A program made the position numbers and the translations under genes. Shown in pieces: positions 1-8,366 of a DNA stretch of 64,000 bases. Position 1 is the stretch's first letter, and each line of letters begins with the position of its first letter. Source of the DNA: JABSSA01 sp039960995 (GTDB lineage: Bacteria; Pseudomonadota; Alphaproteobacteria; Rhodobacterales; Rhodobacteraceae). The notes beneath the pieces were generated by a model that did not search any database, was not told where the DNA came from, and saw only the letters and a program-made list of their open reading frames with translations. The stretch spans positions 1 through 64,000 of the forward strand of contig JBDVKF010000006.1 of assembly GCA_039960995.1 (NCBI GenBank). Direction: 5' to 3'.

Positions 1-53
1 TGGAGTTGGAAAACTGATTTTGCCAAATCCACGCCAATCATTGTATCCTTCAT
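1..53 (-). mobile_element. IS110-family transposase, N-terminal fragment (runs off window)
   Basis: Read on the minus strand, an ATG at 53 opens a frame reading MKDTMIGVDLAKSVFQL to the window edge. This is the hallmark start of IS110/IS111-type transposases: the IGVDLAK..FQ segment carries the first catalytic Asp of the RuvC-like DEDD nuclease. A purine-rich ribosome binding site (GAGAGAGGA) lies 8-9 bases upstream. Only about 17 residues are inside the window, so the state of the rest of the element is unknown. The element faces away from the truncated permease that follows. Confidence 0.8.
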
Positions 54-175
54 TTTGCCGTCCTCTCTCTTGTTGATCATCTAAACAATCAACATGGCAC
101 ATTGCGATGCCGTTTCGGGAGGGCGGCAACCATCCCATCTCCTCGGGTTGGCAGGAGCAGGGCCGCCCATTCCGG
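54..175 (-). mobile_element. Probable non-coding left end of the IS110 element and its junction with a permease gene
   Basis: This stretch lies between the IS110 transposase start and the point where similarity to a DMT permease begins (around 165-176). In IS110-group elements the non-coding end upstream of the transposase carries the bridge RNA and the recombination core. On the plus strand GGGAGGG (117-123) and CCATCCC (130-136) can form a hairpin with one mismatch and a 6-base loop. The exact junction cannot be placed from this sequence, and part of the stretch may be permease DNA. Confidence 0.35.
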
Positions 176-856
176 ATGCGACAATGGAAGCTTGCATTGG
201 CACGCGGAATGATCGTCGTACTTGCACAGCTTTGCTTTTATACATCTTTGTCGGTTCTGGCCTTCGCAACCGCGTCGGCGCTGTCCTATGCGAATGCTCT
301 GTTCATGACGGCTTTGGCTGTGCCCTTGCTGGGGGAACGGGTTGGCGCTGTGCGCTGGTCTGCTGTCCTTGTCGGCTTTGTCGGAGTCGTTTTGATCATG
401 CAGCCCGGATCAGACAGCTTTTCAATCCATGCGTTGCTGCCTGTCGGTGCGGCTTTGTTTTATGCACTGATGGGCGTGTCCGCCCGCATGATCGATGATG
501 ATGTCCCCACGCCGTTGTTGAATCTCTATTCTAACGTCGCCTCTAGTGTGTGCGCGTTTGTCATGGCGTTGAGTTTTGGTGGCTTCACGCCATTGCACAG
601 TCTGACTGATCTCGCGTGGATTGCCGCAATGGGCGGGTTCGGTGGCGTTGCGGTACTGTGTCTAGTCGTCGCTTTTCGTATGACGGAACAGTCAAATTTG
701 GCCCCGTTCAGCTATTTCGGCATCCCGATCGCCTTTGTGTTGGGCTGGATCTTTTTTGACGAGGCCCCGTGGTCGGATCTGTTTCCCGGCGCGCTTTTGA
801 TCATCGTCGGTGGATTGCTTATCGTTTGGCGCGAACGCGGCAAGGCCCGAGCTTAG
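107..856 (+). pseudogene. DMT/EamA-family permease, N-terminally truncated
   Basis: From the residues encoded near 165 onward the frame matches drug/metabolite transporter permeases of the EamA type, with about eight hydrophobic helices, an ALSYANALFMTALA segment and a GERVG turn followed by a helix ending LIMQPG. Family members have ten helices and about 290-300 residues; here roughly 60 residues including helices 1-2 are missing. The frame is closed upstream by a TGA at 74-76 and an IS110 element starts at 53, so I read this as a gene interrupted by insertion. The first 20 or so residues after the ATG at 107 do not look like permease. The remnant is probably not a working transporter, although an internal ATG at 176 exists. 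Confidence 0.65.
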
Positions 857-1022
857 CAGACCTGCGTTTGCCCCAGCGATTTTGACGCCGTACGTATGCG
901 TCTTTAAGGCAAGTTCTGGCACCGAGACGGTTCAGAATTTATAGCAAGTAGATGCGCAAGCTCTGGTCAGTTGGTACGAATTGTGTCTGATTGGCGCAAA
1001 GCAGACCCGACGGAGGATTCAA

Positions 1023-1799
1023 ATGCCAGCCCCAACCAACAAATTCAAAGCAGGCTTGAAAGCCGGAGAACGGCAAATTGGATGCTGGATGTCCTTTGGC
1101 GAAATGATCACCTGCGAAGTCATGGGGACCACTGGGTTTGACTGGTTGCTGTTCGACTGTGAACACAATCCTTACGATATCAAAAATATGCGCAATTGCC
1201 TGGCGGCGCTGCAAGGGACGGACTCCTCGGTGGCGGTGCGCGTGCCTGTTGGTGAAACTTGGATCATCAAGCAAGTTCTGGACGCAGGGGCGCAGACGGT
1301 ACTGGTGCCCATGGTAGAAAGCGCCGATCAGGCACGCCAATTGGTGCGCGACGTGCGGTATCCCCCAAACGGAGACCGCGGCGTTGGATATGGAACAACG
1401 CGTTCAGCGCGATTTGGCCAGATTGCAGATTATGGGCCCACAGCAGACGATCAGATTTGCTTGTTGGTGCAGGTTGAAAACCGGGCTGGATTGGCGGCTC
1501 TTGACGAAATCCTTGAGATCGATGGGATCGATGGCGTATTTGTCGGTCCTGCCGATCTGGCTGCGGATCATGGGCATTTAGGCGATCTTTTGCATCCCAA
1601 GGTGCAAGAGCTGATCGTAGACGCCATAAGCCGTATCGCGGCATCGGACAAAGCCGCCGGAATTCTGTCGACCAATGACGAAATGACCACAAAAATGATC
1701 GGGGCCGGTGCGCAATTCGTAGCTGTTGGGTTGGATCTGTTGATGTTACGCGCTGCCGCGCTTGAGCTTTCGGCAAAGTGGAAAGCACATACCGGGTGA
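1023..1799 (+). CDS. HpcH/HpaI-family aldolase (4-hydroxy-2-oxo-acid aldolase type)
   Basis: A class II, divalent-metal-dependent pyruvate aldolase of 258 residues, the usual size for HpaI and 2-keto-3-deoxy-L-rhamnonate aldolase. The catalytic His in the DCEHNPYD segment (about residue 48), the Arg of VAVRVPVG, the metal-binding Glu of VQVENRAGL and the Asp of VGPADLA are all visible. The start at 1023 is chosen over an in-frame ATG at 981 because CGGAGGA lies 7 bases before it. It overlaps the next gene, an MFS permease, which suggests uptake and cleavage of the same hydroxy-oxo acid or aromatic breakdown product. The exact substrate is not deducible from sequence; the citrate lyase beta-like branch of the same fold is excluded by the motifs. 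Confidence 0.85.
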   Translation: MPAPTNKFKAGLKAGERQIGCWMSFGEMITCEVMGTTGFDWLLFDCEHNPYDIKNMRNCLAALQGTDSSVAVRVPVGETWIIKQVLDAGAQTVLVPMVESADQARQLVRDVRYPPNGDRGVGYGTTRSARFGQIADYGPTADDQICLLVQVENRAGLAALDEILEIDGIDGVFVGPADLAADHGHLGDLLHPKVQELIVDAISRIAASDKAAGILSTNDEMTTKMIGAGAQFVAVGLDLLMLRAAALELSAKWKAHTG

Positions 1800-2980
1800 A
1801 AGCCCTTTTATCGCCGGGAATTCTGCTGCTGACGCTGGCTTATGTCCTAAGTCAGTTTTTTCGATCATTTCTGGCAGTGCTTAGTCAACCGCTGAATGCG
1901 GATTTGGGGATCACTTCCGACGGGTTGGCGTTTGCGTCTGGACTTTGGTTTTTGTCCTTTGCCGCAATGCAGATCCCTGTGGGATGGGCGCTTGATACAA
2001 TCGGAGCACGGCGTGTTGCGGCGATTTTGCTGTTGGTCGGTGGTGCGGGCGGTGCGCTTGTGTTCGCCTTGGCGCAGTCGGCTTGGCACATCAACCTATC
2101 CATGATCTTGGTTGGGATCGGATGTGCGCCCGTTTTGATGGCCAGCTATTACATATTCGCACGCCAATACCCGCCTGCACAGTTTGCGACACTGGCCGCA
2201 GCCGTGATCGGCATCGGGACATTGGGCAATATCGGTGCATCCTATCCAACCGCACTTGCCGCTGAATTGATTGGCTGGCGGGCAACGATGTGGGTCTTGG
2301 CTGTGGTGTCTGCCCTCGTGGCGTTTGGCATTTGGTTCACGGTAACCGATCCACCCAAGGTCGTATCCGAGAAAAAGGGCAGCTTTCTGGAATTGCTGCG
2401 TATGCCAGTTGTGTGGCTGTTCATGCCATTGATGGTGGTGAACTATGCGCCTGTTGGTGCAATCCGAGGCGTTTGGATCGGGCCTTATTTTGGCGAAGTG
2501 TTTGAATCAAGCACAGTCCAAATCGGCACGGCGACATTGATCATGAGCTTTTCGATGGCAATCGGTGCGTTTGCTTATGGTCCTTTGGATCGTATTTTTG
2601 GGACGCGGAAATGGATCATCGCCGGTGGGCTGGGCTTAACCGCGCTGTGCACTTTATCGTTGGCTGTATTTGCGACCGCAGCACCGGCGATCAGCATTGC
2701 ATTATGCGCCGCGATCGGATTTTTCGGAGCAGCCTTCCCAGTTGTCATCGCGCATGCACGCAGCTTTTTCCCGCCCCATTTGACTGGGCGCGGTGTGACC
2801 TTGATGAACCTCTTCGGCGTCGGAGGTGTGGGCATAATGCAGTTTGTGACCGGACGAGTTTTTGGGGTGTTGGATGAGGGGGAAACAGTGCAAGCCTATC
2901 AAGGTATTTTTACCTTGTTGGGGATCGCTTTGTTGGTAGGGCTGATCCCCTATTTTTGGACGCGCGACAGCTTGAATTGA
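1778..2980 (+). CDS. MFS transporter
   Basis: Twelve hydrophobic segments over about 400 residues, with the loop 2-3 signature region (GWALDTIGARR) of the major facilitator superfamily. It resembles a group of alphaproteobacterial organic-anion permeases beginning AYVLSQFFRSFLAVL. The frame can start at GTG 1778, which overlaps the aldolase gene by 22 bases, or at GTG 1796, whose last bases overlap the aldolase stop; neither has a strong ribosome binding site, consistent with translational coupling. The context suggests that it imports the aldolase substrate or a precursor. Confidence 0.8.
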   Translation: MESTYRVKALLSPGILLLTLAYVLSQFFRSFLAVLSQPLNADLGITSDGLAFASGLWFLSFAAMQIPVGWALDTIGARRVAAILLLVGGAGGALVFALAQSAWHINLSMILVGIGCAPVLMASYYIFARQYPPAQFATLAAAVIGIGTLGNIGASYPTALAAELIGWRATMWVLAVVSALVAFGIWFTVTDPPKVVSEKKGSFLELLRMPVVWLFMPLMVVNYAPVGAIRGVWIGPYFGEVFESSTVQIGTATLIMSFSMAIGAFAYGPLDRIFGTRKWIIAGGLGLTALCTLSLAVFATAAPAISIALCAAIGFFGAAFPVVIAHARSFFPPHLTGRGVTLMNLFGVGGVGIMQFVTGRVFGVLDEGETVQAYQGIFTLLGIALLVGLIPYFWTRDSLN

Positions 2981-2996
2981 GGCTTTGGCATAGATG

Positions 2997-4352
2997 CTAG
3001 GTCGCAAAAACAAAGTCGATGGCATCGAATTCAAAAGGGGTATCGAATTGCAGCAATAAGGTGTGTCCCAAGGCATCAGATATCAGCGCGCCAGAGCTTG
3101 ATATGACCAAGTGATTGTCCATTAGATCAATAAAGCCCGTTATGCCTGATGCGGCTGTCAAATCGATCAGATCGCTGTCTTGAGTGCTAAAATCATACAG
3201 TTCGTTTTGACCTTCGGACCAAATGAAAACATCGCTTCCCAGACCAAGATAGATTTGGTCGCTGCCATCCCCGGCATAAACAGTATCGTTGCCATCGCTT
3301 GCATAGATGGTGTCATGCCCTTTGCCGGCATCAATTGAATCGTTTCCGTCTCCACCGGCTATTTGATCGTTCCCTACGCCGCCAGATAATGTGTCCTGCC
3401 CATCAGCGCCGATAAGTGTGTCGCGACCATTGTTGCCGTATATTTCGTCCGCACCATCGCCACCGGTCAGATGATCGGCACCTTTGCCCCCCCGCAGCTG
3501 ATCATCGTTATTCCCGCCGGATATACTGTCATCGCCGTCGTCGCCATAAATCAGGTCTTTGCCCTGCGACCCAAAAATTGCGTCATTCCCAATACCACCG
3601 TTCAACACATCCGCACCTTTACCGCCAGTTATTGTGTCATCGCCATCGCCGCCCAAAAAGGTGTCATTGCCGAAACCGCCCGTGAGCACGTCATTGTCCA
3701 GTTCACCAATAAGGCTGTCGTCTCCATGCCCCCCGCCGATGCTGTCCTCGCCTTCACCGCCCAGAATGATGTCGTCGCCATCCCCAGCAAAGATCGTGTC
3801 CGCCTCGAACGATCCAATGACGCTGTCATTCCCGTCCCCTGTTCGAATGGCGACACGTGCTTGAGTTTCGTCGAGCTCCAACAAGTCGTCTTCGATCACT
3901 TCAAGATCTTCGAAGAAGGTAAAAGAAAGCTCAGACGGGCTGTCGGCATAGGTGAAGGGATCAGAGGCACGTTGGAAAAACGGCGTCGCATCGGTCACTG
4001 AATTGAATGTTGGCAAGGCAGCACCATCAAGGTGGACAAAATAGGCAGCCCATCCCAACGCGACATCATAGAAAAAAAGTTGCATAACGGACGTGCGGCC
4101 GCCAATCCAATCAACGTCGTAAATTTGTGAGGACGCCATTTCACCCATCAACGCATCATCAGTTCGCAGATTTAAGTGACCAAACACAACATCCATTGCT
4201 GCGGTTCCGTCCGCTATGTTCGCAGTCGAGGTTTGGAACGTGCTGACATCATGAGCCATAACAAAGTCGATGGCCACTTCGCCATCCAGTCCAACGATTC
4301 CTTGGGTGAACGAATATTCGATATAGCTGGCGTTCAACGAATAAGTGGTCAT
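2997..4352 (-). CDS. RTX (haemolysin-type calcium-binding repeat) protein, likely type I secreted
   Basis: 451 residues. The first ~165 residues are an unrecognised domain without a signal peptide. From about 170 to 375 there is an almost unbroken run of GGxGxDxUx nonapeptides (for example GGDGDDTITGGKGADVLNGG), which form a Ca2+-bound parallel beta-roll. The last ~75 residues (FIWSEGQNELYDF...) are the hydrophobic C-terminal region typical of type I secretion substrates. The start at 4352 is preceded by CGAGGATCG. No ABC exporter or membrane-fusion protein is adjacent, so export would need a system encoded elsewhere. No catalytic motif is visible in the N-terminal part; adhesin, matrix or bacteriocin-like roles are all possible. 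Confidence 0.85.
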   Translation of the reverse strand: MTTYSLNASYIEYSFTQGIVGLDGEVAIDFVMAHDVSTFQTSTANIADGTAAMDVVFGHLNLRTDDALMGEMASSQIYDVDWIGGRTSVMQLFFYDVALGWAAYFVHLDGAALPTFNSVTDATPFFQRASDPFTYADSPSELSFTFFEDLEVIEDDLLELDETQARVAIRTGDGNDSVIGSFEADTIFAGDGDDIILGGEGEDSIGGGHGDDSLIGELDNDVLTGGFGNDTFLGGDGDDTITGGKGADVLNGGIGNDAIFGSQGKDLIYGDDGDDSISGGNNDDQLRGGKGADHLTGGDGADEIYGNNGRDTLIGADGQDTLSGGVGNDQIAGGDGNDSIDAGKGHDTIYASDGNDTVYAGDGSDQIYLGLGSDVFIWSEGQNELYDFSTQDSDLIDLTAASGITGFIDLMDNHLVISSSGALISDALGHTLLLQFDTPFEFDAIDFVFAT

Positions 4353-4595
4353 GCGATCCTCGGATTACGAAAGGCGAAAAAATGCCCGAACACGAATGCG
4401 TCCCGGCAATGGGCTTCAGAGAATTGCATCGACAAAGATTGAAATAGAATTGAACCAAAATGCCAAAGCGTCTGTTTTTGTTGGCTTGGTTAAGCAGGTT
4501 TTAATGTGTCGAACCCGCGCGTGTGCGCATTCCCTCTTTCGCTGCGCGGGCGAAGGGTATAAAGGCCACCCGTCACGCCACTAGGAGAAGGACTG

Positions 4596-5618
4596 ATGGG
4601 CTATAAAGTCGTCATAGCGGGCGCCACTGGAACAGTGGGCCGCGAAATGCTGAACATTCTGGCAGAGCGCCAGTTTCCCGTAGATGAACTTGCAGTGCTG
4701 GCATCGCGTCGGTCGCTGGGTACAGAAGTTTCATTTGGTGAAACGACACTGACGACGAAGGACATCGACACGTTCGACTTCACGGGCTGGGACATGGCAT
4801 TGTTTGCTATTGGATCTGACGCGACCAAGAAATACGGCCCGATTGCTGCTAAAGCAGGCTGTGTGGTGATCGATAATTCGTCGCTTTATCGTTACGATCC
4901 GGATGTGCCGTTGATCGTGCCAGAGGTGAACCCACAAGACGTGCACGGGTTTGCCAAAAAGAACATCATTGCGAACCCGAATTGTTCGACCGCTCAGATG
5001 GTTGTGGCGTTAAAGCCGTTGCATGATCGCGCAACGATCAAACGCGTTGTGGTCAGCACGTACCAATCTGTGTCCGGCTCAGGCAGGGACGGGATGGACG
5101 AGCTGTGGGATCAAACAAAAGCGGTTTACAACCCGACGGTTGACGTCCCGCCAAACAAGTTCACAAAAGAGATCGCGTTTAACGTTATTCCGCATATCGA
5201 CGTCTTCATGGAAGATGGCACGACCAAGGAAGAATGGAAAATGGTGGCCGAGACGAAAAAGATCGTTGACCCAGCCATCAAGGTCACAGCGACCTGCGTG
5301 CGCGTCCCGGTATTCGTTGGCCATTCAGAAGCGGTGAACATCGAGTTCGAAGAGTTTCTGGACGAAGATGAAGCCCGCGACATCCTGCGCGAAGCACCGG
5401 GTATCATGGTGATCGATAAACGCGAAGACGGTGGATATGTGACGCCCAAAGAATGTGTCGGCGATTTCGCGACTTTTATCAGCCGTATCCGTCAGGATTC
5501 GACCATCGATAATGGTCTGAACCTATGGTGCGTTAGCGACAACCTGCGCAAAGGCGCAGCCTTGAACGCGGTGCAAATTGCAGAATTGCTGGGGCGCGAA
5601 GTTCTGAAAAAGGGTTGA
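4596..5618 (+). CDS. asd: Aspartate-semialdehyde dehydrogenase
   Basis: Reduces beta-aspartyl phosphate to aspartate semialdehyde with NADPH, the branch point for Lys, Met, Thr and diaminopimelate. 340 residues, the usual length. The N-terminal nucleotide-binding GATGTVGREM is present, the active-site Cys is residue 130 in NPNCSTAQMV, and the catalytic His region (VFVGHSEAVNIEFE) and C-terminal LRKGAALNAVQIAELL are all intact. A strong ribosome binding site (TAGGAGAAGG) precedes the ATG. It is monocistronic: a good intrinsic terminator follows 20 bases after the stop, and an RTX gene diverges upstream across 243 bases. Confidence 0.97.
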   Translation: MGYKVVIAGATGTVGREMLNILAERQFPVDELAVLASRRSLGTEVSFGETTLTTKDIDTFDFTGWDMALFAIGSDATKKYGPIAAKAGCVVIDNSSLYRYDPDVPLIVPEVNPQDVHGFAKKNIIANPNCSTAQMVVALKPLHDRATIKRVVVSTYQSVSGSGRDGMDELWDQTKAVYNPTVDVPPNKFTKEIAFNVIPHIDVFMEDGTTKEEWKMVAETKKIVDPAIKVTATCVRVPVFVGHSEAVNIEFEEFLDEDEARDILREAPGIMVIDKREDGGYVTPKECVGDFATFISRIRQDSTIDNGLNLWCVSDNLRKGAALNAVQIAELLGREVLKKG

Positions 5619-5640
5619 ACGTTCTGACAGGGACATGACA

Positions 5641-5668
5641 AAGGCCGCTTTTCGAAGCGGCCTTTTTT
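5641..5668 (+). terminator. Rho-independent terminator of asd
   Basis: Perfect 10-base stem AAGGCCGCTT / AAGCGGCCTT with a TTCG tetraloop, directly continued by a run of T. It lies just downstream of the asd stop. Confidence 0.93.
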
Positions 5669-5712
5669 ACGTTTAAAGGGTTCGAATGACTTTGCTGAAG
5701 CAACCGTTACGG

Positions 5713-6564
5713 TTACTCGTCGCCTTCCCATTTGAACGCGTCGCCATCGGCCTTGATACGTCCGATTGAAGGCAACGTGAAATGGCTACCCAAAACGCGG
5801 CGACCGGATTCGGATGCGTCTTCCAATAGGGTGCGGCGCGATTTGACGGCCTGTTCAGGGTCCATGTCGAAGGTAAAATGCCATTCCGGTTTGCAACATT
5901 GTGCAGTTGAATGAAGGGCGTCTCCGGTGATCAATGCTTCGGCGCCACCGCTTTTGATCAAAACCGAGACGTGTCCGGGTGTGTGGCTCGGCGAAGGTAT
6001 CAAAGACACGTGGTCGCCCAGCATATGACCCGCAGTGACAAGTTCGGCCTGACCGTTTTCGATCACGGGCAGGACGCTTTCGCGATACGTGTCAGAGTCT
6101 TGTGCGCGGTAGGTTGCTTCGTCCTCGGATGGCATCAGATACTTGGCATTTGGAAACGTGGGAACCCATCGCCCATCCAATTTCTGAGTATTCCAGCCAA
6201 CGTGGTCCGTGTGCAGATGGGTGCAAAGAACAACGTCAATATCTTCGGGTCCGACACCAGCGGCAGTCAATGCAGCCATAAATCGATTGTCAGACCGTTG
6301 ATGCCAATCGGGCAGGCGCGGGACGGTTTTGTCATTGCCGACACAACTGTCGACCAGAATGTTATGGGTTGGTGTTTTCAGCAAAAAACCCTGAATAGGC
6401 AAGATAAGCAGCCCGCTGGATGCGCATACTTGCCCGGGCGCGTGTTTCTTCAATACGTCATGCAGGTCAGGACCTGCGGTTGGATACAAATCTTCGGGCT
6501 TTAGAAACGGACCATTGATTTCTAGTATCCGCCAGATTTCAACGTCACCGATGCAGCATAACAT
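5713..6564 (-). CDS. MBL-fold metallo-hydrolase
   Basis: 283 residues from the chosen ATG. Carries the metal-binding HLHTDHVGW (HxHxDH) motif near residue 120, a second His in SHTPGHVSV, the bridging Asp in ITGDALHS and a C-terminal His in LGSHF. This is the glyoxalase II/quorum-lactonase-like branch of the metallo-beta-lactamase fold; substrate unknown. ATG 6564 is preferred over 6600 because AAGGGA lies 8 bases before it. It converges on asd and diverges from the DUF4139 gene across about 100 bases. Confidence 0.85.
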   Translation of the reverse strand: MLCCIGDVEIWRILEINGPFLKPEDLYPTAGPDLHDVLKKHAPGQVCASSGLLILPIQGFLLKTPTHNILVDSCVGNDKTVPRLPDWHQRSDNRFMAALTAAGVGPEDIDVVLCTHLHTDHVGWNTQKLDGRWVPTFPNAKYLMPSEDEATYRAQDSDTYRESVLPVIENGQAELVTAGHMLGDHVSLIPSPSHTPGHVSVLIKSGGAEALITGDALHSTAQCCKPEWHFTFDMDPEQAVKSRRTLLEDASESGRRVLGSHFTLPSIGRIKADGDAFKWEGDE

Positions 6565-6668
6565 GGCGTTTTCCCTTTCGTAGGCGTTTTGCGACCGCAT
6601 GGGCGATCCCTTTTCATTTTGTCACAACACAGGCAGGATGAAACCAGAGATTGCAGGAGTTTACGATT

Positions 6669-8288
6669 ATGCGACATCTGATAATGGCCCTAGCCTTTTT
6701 GCCGGCAGCAGCACACGCTGATCTGTTCCAACCGTTTTCCAAACCCGACTGGGTGGTTGTACACCCCGGCGCGGCGCAAGTCGGACGGAACTTGGTGTTG
6801 AACATGCCAGCGGGGCAGCATGAAATTCGTTTGTCGGATTTGCCGAACGAGTTGGAGTTTACTGAATTATCGGTCGAATTGGCGGGTGCTTTCCTGAACG
6901 GTCAGATATTTCGCGAAGAACCGACAGTAAGTTCAGAAGTTTTCGCAAGATCACCTGATGTGCGTGCGGCGCAAGACGCGCTTGATGCTGCGAACGAAGC
7001 ATTGGCCGCCTTTGACGATCAGGTGAATGCGATTGCGGCGCGGGCGAATGCAGCCCAAGCGCGTATCAACTTTCTGGAAGGTTTGGGTGACTCGGAGCTG
7101 ACATTTGACGTCACCACCTTGCGCGAATTGGGACGCGCAATTGCCGAAGATGGCGCAGAGGCGCGTGCTGATATCATCGCAGCTCAATCTGAACTGCGTC
7201 AGACTCAACCCGCACGAAAGCCATTGGAAGAGGCCGTGCAGCTGGCCCAAGTTGCGTTGGAAACGGTGCAACGTCCGTTTCTGGATGCCACCGAATTATC
7301 TTTGAATGTTACGGTGCCCGAAGCGGGCGAGGTTCGTATTGATTTGAGGTATTGGGTCGGTGAATTAGACTGGCAACCAGTCTATCGAATGAACCTACAA
7401 AATGCAGACGGCACGACCGTTGACGTGGAACGTGACGTCGCAATTCAACAATCGACGGGCGAACATTGGCGAGATGTCGATTTGACAGTGACCAGCGTTG
7501 CAGTCAGCCGCACAAGCCGTCCCGGCGATCTATGGCCGCAATTGCTGCGGATCGAAGACAAACCCAATCCAAAATTGACGGTTGCGTCGCGCAGCTATGC
7601 GGATTCGGAAGTCGCAGGAATTATCGAGCTACCAGTTATTGTGGAAGAAGCCCAAGGACCAAGCGTTGACTCGTCCGGTGTTGGCGTACGTTACAGCTTT
7701 GATCACCCTGTTACCATTCTTCAGGAGGAATATGCATTGTTGGCGCTGGCCCCGCTGGACTTTTCGGCTGAAGTGGCCGCGCGCGCAGTGCCCAGTTTGG
7801 GCGAAACAGCTTATCGTATGGTGTCTTTTGACAATGACAGCGGGGAACGATTGTTGGCTGGTCCAGCCTATGGGTTCGTAGACGGACAAGCCATTGGTGA
7901 GATCGAATTTGAGGCCATTGAGGTCAATGATAACGTTGAGATCGGCTTTGGTCCTATCCATGGGTTACAATTGCGTCGCGCGGTTCTGGATCGCTCTGAG
8001 GGCGAGCGCGGAATAATCTCGCGCGGGAATGTGCGCGATGAACAGGCACGTTTGGTTATCGAAAACCTGAGTGCGCGCGATTGGGAGGTCACAGTTGTGG
8101 ATCAAGTCCCATATTCCGAACAGGAAGATCTGGAAATTGCTTGGCGTGCGCGGCCTGCCCCAACGCGTCAAGATGTTGAAGACAAGCGTGGTATCTTGGA
8201 ATGGGATTTGGAAGTCTCTGCGGGAACCACACAAGAGATCGTTCTAAACATGGAAATCCAGTGGCCAGATGACAAGGAATTACGCTGA
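6669..8288 (+). CDS. DUF4139 (mucoidy inhibitor MuiA-like) exported protein
   Basis: 539 residues with a cleavable signal peptide (MRHLIMALAFLPAAAHA) chosen as start because TGCAGGAG lies 10 bases before the ATG. The N-terminal DUF4140-like beta domain is followed by an Ala/Glu-rich coiled coil (about residues 90-200) and then the DUF4139 domain, recognisable by YWVGELDWQPVYRMNL and a long beta-rich C-terminus ending in LEWDLEVSAG. The molecular function of the family is unknown; it is periplasmic or outer-membrane associated. Its end faces katG across a shared terminator. Confidence 0.8.
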   Translation: MRHLIMALAFLPAAAHADLFQPFSKPDWVVVHPGAAQVGRNLVLNMPAGQHEIRLSDLPNELEFTELSVELAGAFLNGQIFREEPTVSSEVFARSPDVRAAQDALDAANEALAAFDDQVNAIAARANAAQARINFLEGLGDSELTFDVTTLRELGRAIAEDGAEARADIIAAQSELRQTQPARKPLEEAVQLAQVALETVQRPFLDATELSLNVTVPEAGEVRIDLRYWVGELDWQPVYRMNLQNADGTTVDVERDVAIQQSTGEHWRDVDLTVTSVAVSRTSRPGDLWPQLLRIEDKPNPKLTVASRSYADSEVAGIIELPVIVEEAQGPSVDSSGVGVRYSFDHPVTILQEEYALLALAPLDFSAEVAARAVPSLGETAYRMVSFDNDSGERLLAGPAYGFVDGQAIGEIEFEAIEVNDNVEIGFGPIHGLQLRRAVLDRSEGERGIISRGNVRDEQARLVIENLSARDWEVTVVDQVPYSEQEDLEIAWRARPAPTRQDVEDKRGILEWDLEVSAGTTQEIVLNMEIQWPDDKELR

Positions 8289-8317
8289 CAGGTAGATCGG
8301 TGATTTAAAGACAAAAA

Positions 8318-8344
8318 AACAGCGCCGAAAGGGCGCTGTTTTCT
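8318..8344. terminator. Bidirectional terminator between the DUF4139 gene and katG
   Basis: Stem AACAGCGCC / GGCGCTGTT with loop GAAAG. An A-run on the left gives a U-run for the minus strand, and TTTTC follows on the right. It serves two converging genes. Confidence 0.85.
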
Positions 8345-8366
8345 TGTGTGAGTGTTGCTTAGTCTA

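Noticed and set aside
3471..4001. A 176-codon plus-strand frame opposite the RTX gene
   Set aside because: It arises from the repetitive complementary codons of the GGxGxDxUx array and shows no independent similarity or ribosome binding site.
4500..4595. Possible riboswitch (lysine-type) upstream of asd
   Set aside because: Lysine riboswitches are long and carry conserved purine-rich junctions not seen here; such control of asd is not known in this group.
5911..6504. A 197-codon plus-strand frame opposite the MBL-fold hydrolase gene
   Set aside because: The minus-strand frame has the metal-binding motifs and a ribosome binding site; the plus-strand frame has neither.
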